From Planctomycetota bacterium (lineage in GTDB: Bacteria; Planctomycetota; UBA1135; GCA-002686595): a DNA stretch of 64,000 bases. Location of the stretch: positions 1 to 64,000 of the forward strand of contig CANKOY010000007.1 of the NCBI GenBank assembly GCA_947484275.1, written 5' to 3'. Under the pieces are notes generated by a model. It was not told where the DNA came from. It worked only from the letters and a program-made list of their open reading frames with translations, and did no database searches. The translations under genes were made by a program, and so were the position numbers. How positions within the stretch are numbered: position 1 is the first letter of the stretch; each line of letters opens with the position of its first letter. Positions 1-7,523 of the stretch are shown here, piece by piece.

Positions 1-58
1 CCCGTGCGGCCCAGGGGCCCGTCGTCGCTTCGCTCCTCCAGCCCCCGGGCCGCACGGG
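1..58. terminator. Inverted repeat at the left edge, possible terminator
   Basis: Bases 1-12 are the exact reverse complement of 47-58, and the stem can continue with GGGG at 14-17 against CCCC at 43-46. The loop is about 25 bases. It may end a gene lying to the left of the window. No T-run is visible, so a terminator role is only inferred. Confidence 0.4.
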
Positions 59-97
59 CACTGCCGCGGCGTTCCGGGCGCCTTAAAGGGCTCGGGG

Positions 98-147
98 AGT
101 GTTACCTATGTGCCCGGTCAAAAGTGTTACCCATGTGCCAGGTTGCA
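98..147. repeat. Two tandem 25-bp direct repeats
   Basis: Units at 98-122 and 123-147 both read AGTGTTACC(T/C)ATGTGCC followed by (C/A)GGT. They lie just upstream of the pseudouridine synthase. Repeated motifs of this kind occur near the ends of some insertion sequences, so this may be a transposon-end remnant, but no transposase is in the window. It could also be a regulator-binding repeat. Confidence 0.55.
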
Positions 148-178
148 CACCCCACGGAACCGCTACCAAGTTCGCCCA

Positions 179-1162
179 ATGACTGCCAGCCCCGCTGCCC
201 AGCCACCGCCCCCCGGCCATCCCGCGCTGAAGCTCCGTTCCCGCATCACCAAGCTCGCGCATGGCCTGACCCTGCTCGACTACCTCCTGCAACGCTTCCG
301 CTACCTCAACCGCGCCGAGTGGTTGGCGGAAATCAGCGCCGGTCGGTTGACCCTCGACGGTTCAATCGCCAAAGCCGACCAACGACTTCGCGCAGGTTCC
401 GACCTCACCTTCCACAAGATCCAGCGCGAACCCGAGGTCTCGCGCGACCTGCGGGTCGTGCACACCTCCCCTGGATTCGTGATCCTCGAGAAGCCAGCGC
501 ACCTGCCGATGCACTCCGACGGACCGTTCGTCCGCAACACGCTCGTGCACATGCTGCGCAGCGGGAGTTTGCCCGAGGCCGAAATTGTCCACCGCCTCGA
601 CCGCGAAACGAGCGGACTGTGTGTCGTCGCGCGCACGAAGGTGGCTCGCCAGCTGCTCGAACGCCAATTCGCCGCGGGCAGCGTAGCCAAGGCCTACCTG
701 GCTCTAGTGCGCGGGGAGGTCGCGAACGACTTTCGGATCGATGCTCCGATCGGTCACTCCGCCCACAGTTCGATCGCCCTGCGCCGCAGCGCCGAGCCGG
801 ATGCGCGCGAGCCGCGCCCGGCGCGCACCGACTTTCTCATTCAGCAACGCCAGCCCGGCGTCACGCTGCTGCGCTGCGTGCCCCACAGCGGTCGCACCCA
901 CCAGATCCGCGTGCACCTCGAACTCGCGGGCCACGCGCTGCTCGGCGACAAGCTCTATGGCCGCCCCGATGCCGACTACCTCGAATTCGTCACCCGCGTG
1001 AAGAACGGCGGCGACGCGCGCGAGGTGGCTGCAGGCGAGCCGCATCGTCAGTTGCTGCACGCAGCGGAGCTCGCCTTCGACGACCCCGACAGCGGCGTGC
1101 GCATGCACTTCACCTCCGCGCTGCCTGACGACTTCGCGATTTGGCTGCGACCTTTGGTCTGA
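179..1162 (+). CDS. RluA-family pseudouridine synthase
   Basis: A 327-residue RNA-uridine isomerase that should convert uridine to pseudouridine in rRNA or tRNA. Residues ~20-80 look like an S4-type RNA-binding segment. The catalytic motif HRLDRETSG follows, with the nucleophile Asp at residue 141, and the C-terminal RTHQIRVHLE signature of the RluA family is present. An in-frame start exists upstream at 110, but it would run through the tandem repeat, so the ATG at 179 (MTASPAAQ) was chosen. Length is normal. Which member (RluA, RluC or RluD) and which target base cannot be told from sequence alone. Confidence 0.9.
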   Translation: MTASPAAQPPPPGHPALKLRSRITKLAHGLTLLDYLLQRFRYLNRAEWLAEISAGRLTLDGSIAKADQRLRAGSDLTFHKIQREPEVSRDLRVVHTSPGFVILEKPAHLPMHSDGPFVRNTLVHMLRSGSLPEAEIVHRLDRETSGLCVVARTKVARQLLERQFAAGSVAKAYLALVRGEVANDFRIDAPIGHSAHSSIALRRSAEPDAREPRPARTDFLIQQRQPGVTLLRCVPHSGRTHQIRVHLELAGHALLGDKLYGRPDADYLEFVTRVKNGGDAREVAAGEPHRQLLHAAELAFDDPDSGVRMHFTSALPDDFAIWLRPLV

Positions 1163-1414
1163 GCCACCGCGCGAACTGCGGGAGCATCAGTACGAGGCCT
1201 GCAGCGTCGCGTCGCCACGGCAAGTCAGGGGCATCGAAGTGCTGCGGCAGTCTCCAGAGTTTTTGCACTTTCGGTTGTCTGTTGGCGGTCCGGGCTCAGG
1301 TCGGTTGTCAGTAGGGGGTTGAGTTTGCGCTGGCGGTGAGTTCCCCGGCTGCACTGGCCTCCTGGGCAAGCTGCCGAGGCCCGCTGAGGCGCCCAGGTTG
1401 AGTCGGCGTTCGCT
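1163..1414. other. Intergenic region, no gene seen
   Basis: The short reading frames here overlap one another, are rich in Pro, Arg and Thr, and match no family I recognise. A near-repeat (CGGTTGTCTGT at about 1273 and CGGTTGTCAGT at about 1302) is the only structure noticed. Confidence 0.4.
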
Positions 1415-2134
1415 TCATTGCCCAAGCGCAAGGGCGCTGTGGGCGAATTGAGAAACGCGCTCCAGGTAGTCCTCCGGGAAACTCGCGCCTGGCGACCGCA
1501 CGGCCGATGGGGGGGGGTACGGAGGTTCGAGTTGGGCGGCTTGAACTGCGCTTTCGCGTGCCGACTCCGCTAGAGCCATGGCGCGGTATTCCTCATAGAT
1601 TGGGAAATCCCCCCGCCGGAAGCGATATTGGCGGTTGCCAAACATGAACGCGAAGTCGAAGCGTCCGGATTCAAGAATGTCCCGACTGTGCCCCTGTGGG
1701 ACAATTGTGCTAGTGCCCAGTGCGTCCATCACAACTCCGACGCTGCTCATAACCAAAATTGGCGCCAGCTGCTGACGTGAGAATCCGGGCCAATGTGGGT
1801 TTTCGAGTTCCGTCCCATGGAATTGGGCCAACGTCTCCCGGAGGTTTCTACGCTTGATCTGTGCTTCCGTATCAGGAACTGATTGGGGGGGTGCTACGGA
1901 GGACGTGGACGGCGGCTTGTCATCATCGACAGCGACGCGCGAGGAGCCCGCATCGACCGAGACCAGATCAGGGCTCTGAGAAGGTGCGATTGCCGGTTCG
2001 AACGCTTCCTCGCGGCCTGTCACCGCCCCCGCATCGGCAACGCGCAGTCGCGGGAGAAGTCTCAGTACAACGAACGATCCCACCAGCACCACAAGTGCTA
2101 TTCCAATCAACAGTCCACTGCTAGACCTCGGCAT
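1415..2134 (-). CDS. Hypothetical membrane-anchored protein
   Basis: I do not recognise a family. The 239-residue product begins MPRSSSGLLIGIALVVLVGS, a single hydrophobic segment at residues ~8-26. It continues with a low-complexity Pro/Ser/Asp stretch to ~90 and a globular C-terminal half containing FGNRQYRFRRGDFP. This suggests a single-pass protein facing the periplasm. The ATG at 2134 was chosen over a TTG four codons upstream because GAGG lies about 8 bases before it. It starts 29 bases after the small exported protein at 2164-2610, on the same strand, so the two are probably co-transcribed. Confidence 0.6.
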   Translation of the reverse strand: MPRSSSGLLIGIALVVLVGSFVVLRLLPRLRVADAGAVTGREEAFEPAIAPSQSPDLVSVDAGSSRVAVDDDKPPSTSSVAPPQSVPDTEAQIKRRNLRETLAQFHGTELENPHWPGFSRQQLAPILVMSSVGVVMDALGTSTIVPQGHSRDILESGRFDFAFMFGNRQYRFRRGDFPIYEEYRAMALAESARESAVQAAQLEPPYPPPSAVRSPGASFPEDYLERVSQFAHSALALGQ

Positions 2135-2163
2135 CCTGAGCCTCAATCGAATTTAAGTTTTGC

Positions 2164-2610
2164 CTAGAGGGAACAGCCGCAAGTGAGCCAAAGCAGAATG
2201 CTGCAAACGGACTCCGCCTCGTTGTCACAAGCAGCAAGATATGCTCGAAAGGACTCCGGAGTTCCCTCGCAGTTCGTCCACAGTACGCCTGGCCTAGCAT
2301 ACGGGGGGTTGTTGTTGAAGGGTCCGCCGTGTGCTGTGCTGCTGTCATACCACATGCATGTCGGACCACCGCCACCATTGTACGCTAGGTAGATGTTGCC
2401 CCGGCACGGCTCGCAGGTTGCACACGGGAGCATGTGTGATCCTGGAAATTGGCCGCGGAATTCTAAAATGAACTCCGCGGGGATAGCCCCCACGACATGC
2501 ATGTGGTCGAGCGGCGGACACTCGTAGGGGCATTCATTTACGGCCAGTGGGAAAACGGCGCCAACTGAAGTGCCAACAATCAACGCGAGGTTCAATTGGG
2601 CGAGATACAT
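2164..2610 (-). CDS. Hypothetical exported cysteine-containing protein
   Basis: No family recognised. From the ATG at 2610 the 148-residue product starts MYLAQLNLALIVGTSVGAVF, a likely signal peptide. The mature part has about ten cysteines in short clusters, including CPYECPP, CATCEPC and a C-terminal CGC, plus Gly/Asn-rich loops. Disulfides or metal binding are possible. No clear Shine-Dalgarno precedes this ATG. The frame is open for 25 codons upstream to 2685, but that extension lacks signal-like character. It is the first gene of a likely pair with 1415-2134. Confidence 0.5.
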   Translation of the reverse strand: MYLAQLNLALIVGTSVGAVFPLAVNECPYECPPLDHMHVVGAIPAEFILEFRGQFPGSHMLPCATCEPCRGNIYLAYNGGGGPTCMWYDSSTAHGGPFNNNPPYARPGVLWTNCEGTPESFRAYLAACDNEAESVCSILLWLTCGCSL

Positions 2611-3260
2611 GAGAGGAGTCACTTCTAGAAGTTGAGATTGCTGGTCAGTTTCTTGCAGATCGTTCAGGGACCATAGCCCCCCCACGTGCTTGGCAAGGGG
2701 AATTGTCCAACCTATGGCCGATCCCCGAGGATGGCTCTCTCCGGTACTTCGCGCTGGCCAGCGTTCCGCTCTACGGCCGCGGTCGATTTAGCCGATCAGC
2801 ATCCCGTAGTTCGGCGTGACTCGGTATCCGTCGAAGGCTGCGAGAGCTGCGTCGGTGTGGTTGACACCTGTCCCCCGGGCTGTCGTCGACGTCGTATAGC
2901 TGCGGCGAGCCCGCGGAGAGTCCTCTGAACGTTGCCGACGCCCCTGCTCGGCGGCAACTGGGGCGCGGCCATGGACTCGAGACTCGGTTCCTCGTGGATC
3001 GGACTGCGCGCTGTCGGCGTCCGCGCTGCGCATCAAACCAGAAGCCGAGCAGCCCGTGCGAGCAGGCTGCTCGCGGCGGACCAGGAGTGAAGTTGCATGG
3101 TTGACCTTGCTTGAGCTCCGGTGCGTACCCTGCCCGTCGATGCGTAGGGGGCGCTCGAGCCCGGGCACAGGCGTTCCTTGATGATTTGGAGAAGCGTCGG
3201 TCCATCCCGACGTCGGTTTAGGGGCCATTCGCAAGCGCGGGCAGCCGCAAGGAACGAAAG
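2611..3260. other. Long intergenic region, no convincing gene
   Basis: About 650 bases separate the exported pair from the flagellar cluster. Overlapping minus-strand frames at 2771-3234 have Arg/Ser/Pro-rich translations typical of non-coding GC-rich DNA, and no domain is recognisable. A decayed gene cannot be excluded. Confidence 0.35.
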
Positions 3261-3291
3261 CGCGCTGCCGGCCCAGGGGGACGGCAGCGCG
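3261..3291 (-). terminator. Rho-independent terminator of the flagellar cluster
   Basis: CGCGCTGCCG at 3261-3270 pairs perfectly with CGGCAGCGCG at 3282-3291 across an 11-base loop. On the minus strand the stem is followed by the T-rich stretch CTTTCGTTCCTT. It lies about 50 bases past the flgE stop. A second 6-bp hairpin (3308-3325) sits between. Confidence 0.7.
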
Positions 3292-3339
3292 TCGAACGAT
3301 CTCGACCCGGGCTCAGTTCAGCCCGAGGCTCGCTTCGAA

Positions 3340-5283
3340 TTACCTCAGCAGGTTGACCAGCTCGCTCAGGACCTGGTCGGTGGTCGTGATCACGCGCGCG
3401 TTGGCCTGGAAGCCGCGTTGGGCTTCGATCAGGTGCACGAATTCCTCGGCGATCTCGACGTTCGAGCTTTCCAGGGAACCGCCGACCACTTCACCGGCGC
3501 CGGCCTGGAGTCCCGCGGACACGGTGCGCGTGCCGGAGTTCGCGGTCTCGGCCCAGAGGTTGTTGCCGACTTCGCGCAGGCCGTTCTCGTTCACGAAATT
3601 GGCGATACCGAGTTGCCCCAGGGACTGCACTTGTCCATTGGAGTAGAAGCCCTGGATCGCGCCGTCGGAGTTGACCGACATGTTCGCGAGCTCGCCGACG
3701 CCGTAGCCGTCTTGGCCGTTGGCGAACATCGTCGTCGCGCCGCCGAACATCGTCACGCCGTCGAAGAGCGACGGTGTGCCCAGGCCAACCGTGACCGCCT
3801 GCGCGGGCTGACCGGTGAACGTCGCGGAGAACGAGTTGCTCACCGGCAAACTCGCGATCGTGCCGTTGGCGTTGAAGCGCAGTCCGGTGAGCACGCCGCT
3901 GACCGTGCCCTCGCTCGGGGGAATCGAGGGCGTGATGTTCCAAGAGCCGTCGTCCTGGCGGTCGAAGGTGAAAGTGACCGTGTGCGCGGTGCCGGCCTGA
4001 TCGAAGACTTCGATGGAGCTCGTCGCCGAATCCGGGCCGGTGCCGACGGTGGAAGTCAGGAACGCGTGGTTCGACCACTGGGTGGAGCCCGTGGCGCCCG
4101 CTCCGTCTTGAATCGAAAGCGACAGTCCGGTGGCCCCGGTGTTGTCAGCGGTCATTTCGATCTTGCCGGTGGTTGCATTCAGCGCCGGCGTAGCCAAGGG
4201 GAACAGGTTGTCGATGAAGGTGACGAGATCGCCGAGGGTGTCGCCGTCCTGGCCCGCGCCTGTGCCGAACACGAATGTGCCGCTGACCGGCGTGCCGTCC
4301 GTGTCCACTCCATTGATCGAAATCGCGTCGCCGGGCACGTAGGCCTTGACGTTTGCCGGCATGTTGTTCAGCGCAGTCGCCGCGGAGGCAATCGTCTGAG
4401 TTCCCGCCACGAGCGTGGTCGAAAGTCCCGTCAACGAAGCGAGGTCCTTTCCGGTGCTGCCCGGTGTGATCTTGACGCTGGCCGCCGTGCCGGTGCGGTT
4501 GCTGGTGATCGAAACCGAACCGTTGCCAGCAACCGCGGCGGACACACCGCTCGCGTTGAGGGCGTTGACCGCGTTCACGATTTCCTGGGCCGTCACAGTG
4601 CCCGTGACGCTCGGCACGGAAACGCGCTGGGGCGCGCCGCCGGATACGGCAATGTCCATGGTCCAGGTCTCGCCGATCGGAATCGCGTAAGGGCCGGCCG
4701 TGGTGCCGGTGACATTGGCCTGCGTGCCGTCAGCGAATGCCGCGGACGTCGTCAGGATCTGCGCCAGGGGACCACCGATTTGGGCCGGCAGGTTGCCGGT
4801 GAAAGTCAAATTGGTCGTCGCCGAGGGCGGGAAGAGTGACGTGGAGTCCACGTTGATGCCCTGGCCGTTCTGGCCGAGCACGAGATAGCCCGTGCGCTGG
4901 TCGACGAGGCGACTGGTCCCATCGAGGCCGAAGGTGCCGACGCGCGTATAGAGCGTGCCGACGCCGTCGCTCAGCATGAAATTGCCGCGTCCCGAAAGCG
5001 CCAAGTCGAAGACGCGACCGGTGCTCGTCAGGGCGCCCTGAGACATGTTGCGGCCGATGTCGGCCAGCGTCACGCCATGGCCGACCTGCACGGGATTGCG
5101 CCCGCCGGAGGTGGCCGACGGCAAAGTTGCGAAGCGCAGGTTTTGGCTGAACTGATCGGCAAATGTGGCGCGCGACGACTTGAAGCCCGCGGTCGAAGAG
5201 TTGGCCAGGTTGTTGCCGATGATGCCGAGCCAACCTTCGTGGGCCTTGAGTCCGGACAGGGCGGTGTACAGGGAGCTGCTCAT
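3340..5283 (-). CDS. flgE: Flagellar hook protein FlgE
   Basis: Structural subunit of the flagellar hook, exported through the flagellar type III apparatus. The N-terminal rod/hook signature is clear: MSSSLYTALSGLKAHEGWLG followed by GNNLANSSTAGFKSSR. The C-terminal SSNVEIAEEFVHLIEAQRGF and the final helix NARVITTTDQVLSELVNLLR pair with it as the D0 coiled coil. At 647 residues it is much longer than enterobacterial FlgE (about 400). The extra length is Thr/Gly/Ala-rich beta sequence in the surface D1-D2 region, which is common in long hooks. It lies 55 bases downstream of flgD. There is no strong Shine-Dalgarno before the ATG at 5283. Confidence 0.93.
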   Translation of the reverse strand: MSSSLYTALSGLKAHEGWLGIIGNNLANSSTAGFKSSRATFADQFSQNLRFATLPSATSGGRNPVQVGHGVTLADIGRNMSQGALTSTGRVFDLALSGRGNFMLSDGVGTLYTRVGTFGLDGTSRLVDQRTGYLVLGQNGQGINVDSTSLFPPSATTNLTFTGNLPAQIGGPLAQILTTSAAFADGTQANVTGTTAGPYAIPIGETWTMDIAVSGGAPQRVSVPSVTGTVTAQEIVNAVNALNASGVSAAVAGNGSVSITSNRTGTAASVKITPGSTGKDLASLTGLSTTLVAGTQTIASAATALNNMPANVKAYVPGDAISINGVDTDGTPVSGTFVFGTGAGQDGDTLGDLVTFIDNLFPLATPALNATTGKIEMTADNTGATGLSLSIQDGAGATGSTQWSNHAFLTSTVGTGPDSATSSIEVFDQAGTAHTVTFTFDRQDDGSWNITPSIPPSEGTVSGVLTGLRFNANGTIASLPVSNSFSATFTGQPAQAVTVGLGTPSLFDGVTMFGGATTMFANGQDGYGVGELANMSVNSDGAIQGFYSNGQVQSLGQLGIANFVNENGLREVGNNLWAETANSGTRTVSAGLQAGAGEVVGGSLESSNVEIAEEFVHLIEAQRGFQANARVITTTDQVLSELVNLLR

Positions 5284-5338
5284 GATTGTTGTGTGATGCT
5301 CGAGGTGATGTGTTGGTGTGTGATCGTCGTGGGCTGGA

Positions 5339-5815
5339 TCAGGCGCTAGGCGTGCCGGGTGCCCCGGGCGTTGCGGGCGTTGCGGGCGGCGTGCCGATTT
5401 CCGAGATCGCGGTCAAGGGAATGTCCTTGCCGCCGATGTTGAGCATCGCGGCGCCGTCCACGATTCGCACGGTGTCAACCTTGCCCCAGACTTCAGCTTG
5501 TGTGTCGGGATCCGTGAACTTGACGTCCTTGCCCATCAGCGCGCTGGCGTCGGTCAACTGTTGCATCAGCGCGTTCGACTGCTGCAGCACGGCGAGGCCG
5601 ACGATGTTGTCGTTCAGGTTCTGCATCTGCTCCAGGGAGCTGAACTGCGCGAGTTGAGCCAGCATCTCGTCGTTCTTCGACGGGTTGAGCGGATCCTGGT
5701 TCTTCAACTGCGTGGCGAGCAGGTTCATGAACGACTCCTTGCCCACAGCCGAGCCACCGGTGGCGTTGGAGAAGGAGGAGATAGCTTCGTTGGCGCTGGT
5801 TCCGGTGATCTGCAT
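5339..5815 (-). CDS. flgD: Flagellar hook-capping protein FlgD
   Basis: Scaffold that caps the growing hook so that FlgE can assemble. The family core KESFMNLLATQLKNQDPLNP is followed by NDEMLAQLAQFSSLEQMQNL, both characteristic. A short domain near residues 95-140 (LMGKDVKFTDPDTQAEVWGK) completes the conserved region, and the protein ends in a Pro/Gly/Ala tail. The 158-residue product starts at the ATG at 5815, preceded by AGGAA; the frame is open further upstream but that part overlaps fliK. It follows fliK by 13 bases and precedes flgE. Confidence 0.9.
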   Translation of the reverse strand: MQITGTSANEAISSFSNATGGSAVGKESFMNLLATQLKNQDPLNPSKNDEMLAQLAQFSSLEQMQNLNDNIVGLAVLQQSNALMQQLTDASALMGKDVKFTDPDTQAEVWGKVDTVRIVDGAAMLNIGGKDIPLTAISEIGTPPATPATPGAPGTPSA

Positions 5816-5828
5816 GTCGGTTCCTGGT

Positions 5829-7055
5829 TCAGGCGTAGGTGTCCACACCGTTCGCGGACAGTTGGCGCGCCAATGCGCGTTCAACCGAGGCCGGAGCGAG
5901 TGCGAGCGAGGCGGAGCTCGCGCGCGGCGAGCGTGAATTCGATGCGTGTCCACGGCCCGGTCCATCGCCGGTGTGGCTGTTCTGAAGACTGAAGGCGAGG
6001 CTCTGCGGCACGACGCCGTGTTGCGCCAGAGCCACTTTGAGTTCCGGTGCGTGCAACTCGAGCGCGCGCAGCGCTTGGGCGGTCTCCGCGCGCACGTCGG
6101 CGCTTAGGACGCCCTGTTCGACGCGCATGCGGATCCACACGCGACCGAGCGCCTCGGGCGCCAGTTGGATGCTCGCCTCGCGCATATCCGAGGACAGTGA
6201 GACGCGCACTTGGCGCAAGATGTCGGCCGCGGCTTCCCGCGCGCTGTTCGCTTGGGCGGCGCGCAGGCTCTTGGCGTCGTGGACGTCGAGGTTTGCGCCC
6301 AATTCGCTCGCGAGGTCACCGGTGTGGGTCGTGGCGAGACTCGCACGGGCGATGGAGTCGAGCGCCAGATTGCCCGCGGTCTCGCCGCCCACGCTCGAGG
6401 TCGTCAGTACGACCAGTGGCAAGGCCCCAGCGGGCTTGGCTTCCGTGGAGACAATTTCGACTCCCTCCGCCGGCGAGTTGGATTCAGCGAAGGCGCCAGG
6501 CTGAGTTCCCTCCTGGGCTGAAGTGCTGGCGAGCCAGGCGACGATCGGCGCCGCGGCGACCGGCATCGGCTGTGTCACGGGCACCGGCACCGCCGTGCCC
6601 GGGCTCTGCTCGATCGCCTGCGCAGGTCCAACGAAGTCCTCAGTGACCAGATTGCCGATTGCAGCAGCGAGCTTGGGCTCGGGGGTTGGCACAAATTCCG
6701 CTGGCGAGCGATCCGAGGTGGGTGCCGGGACTGCCTTCGCAGATGCCGTGGGCGTCGGGCTGGACTCGGGCGCGTCGCCTTCGCTGACTTGATCCGCGGG
6801 TTTCGGCGTTGCGGAGTCTTCGGTCGCGACCTCGGCCTTCGCGCGGCCGCTGATGGTCAGAGGCTCCTCGTTTCGCCGCGCTGCCGCGTGTTCGGCGCGC
6901 GACGAGTCGTTCATTTTCGGGTGCTTCTCGCGGACGCTCTTCAGGCGTTCCTCGAAACGGCCTGAGTCCGCCGTGGGCGCTCCAATGTCGCGGCCCGGGG
7001 CCCGCGGGCCTTCGATCGACGAATTCTTCGGGCGCAGTCCGGGAAGCGATTCCAT
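5829..7055 (-). CDS. fliK: Flagellar hook-length control protein (FliK-like)
   Basis: Molecular ruler that sets hook length and switches export specificity. The long N-terminal ~290 residues are disordered-type Pro/Ala/Thr/Glu sequence, as in other FliK proteins. The C-terminal region carries the conserved FliK pattern: REASIQLAPEALGRVWIRMR, then GVLSADVRAETAQALRALEL and a terminal LAFSLQN segment. Overall identity between FliK proteins is low, so the call rests on this domain and on its position before flgD and flgE. The ATG at 7055 is used; a TTG at 7085 and an ATG at 6914 are alternatives. It is the first gene of the cluster seen here. Confidence 0.8.
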   Translation of the reverse strand: MESLPGLRPKNSSIEGPRAPGRDIGAPTADSGRFEERLKSVREKHPKMNDSSRAEHAAARRNEEPLTISGRAKAEVATEDSATPKPADQVSEGDAPESSPTPTASAKAVPAPTSDRSPAEFVPTPEPKLAAAIGNLVTEDFVGPAQAIEQSPGTAVPVPVTQPMPVAAAPIVAWLASTSAQEGTQPGAFAESNSPAEGVEIVSTEAKPAGALPLVVLTTSSVGGETAGNLALDSIARASLATTHTGDLASELGANLDVHDAKSLRAAQANSAREAAADILRQVRVSLSSDMREASIQLAPEALGRVWIRMRVEQGVLSADVRAETAQALRALELHAPELKVALAQHGVVPQSLAFSLQNSHTGDGPGRGHASNSRSPRASSASLALAPASVERALARQLSANGVDTYA

Positions 7056-7068
7056 GTGCCCGACACGA

Positions 7069-7084
7069 TGCAAGCGCGTTGCCA
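7069..7084 (-). promoter_or_regulatory. Candidate sigma-54 promoter before fliK
   Basis: On the minus strand the sequence reads TGGCAACGCGCTTGCA. This keeps the GG and GC dinucleotides and spacing of the -24/-12 consensus (TGGCAC-N5-TTGCA). Transcription would begin near 7058, only a few bases before the ATG at 7055, so this promoter would imply a leaderless message or the later ATG at 6914. Hook genes are often sigma-54 dependent. The match may be chance. Confidence 0.35.
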
Positions 7085-7523
7085 AGCGCTGAAAGTGGGC
7101 CCTGTAGGGCTGGAAGGCGCGTCCACGGGCCCTGGGGTGCGCGCGGGGCGCAAGCTCTTCGCACCTGGCGACGCGCCCGGTTCATGGCGAGAAGAAACTT
7201 CACTGTGGAGTCCCGCCCGCGCCAGTGCGCGCTTTTGGCGGCAGGGCTGGATTCGAGGAGAATCGGCCCGTTTCAGCCCGAGCCCGCGGGGTATTCTCCA
7301 GGTACTCGCGGCCCCCAGGGGAGCCAAAGGAAAGGGCATAGTGCCCCTCGCGGAAGCTGGAGCCGCCCTAGGACGGCAGCCGGAATCGCCCTGAGCAGTT
7401 ATTGTTGAAGCAGATCCACATCCATCCACCGGCCAATTCGCCGGTCCCGCGCCCTATGGCGTGCGGACCCTGCGACGACCGCGAACGCGGGCCGACGCGC
7501 ACCACCACGACACACCTGGTTCC
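7085..7523. other. Divergent intergenic region
   Basis: This gap separates the minus-strand flagellar cluster from the plus-strand cytochrome gene. Reading frames on both strands overlap and look non-coding. It should contain the promoter of the plus-strand gene. No operator or hairpin stood out. Confidence 0.35.

Noticed and set aside
2771-3234. Minus-strand frames of 144-148 aa
   Set aside because: Overlapping frames with Arg/Ser/Pro-rich translations, no domain and no ribosome-binding site.
3178-4839. 553-aa plus-strand reading frame
   Set aside because: It lies antisense to flgE, has Arg/Ala/Val/Asp-rich low-complexity translation and no domain. GC-rich genes often leave long open antisense frames.
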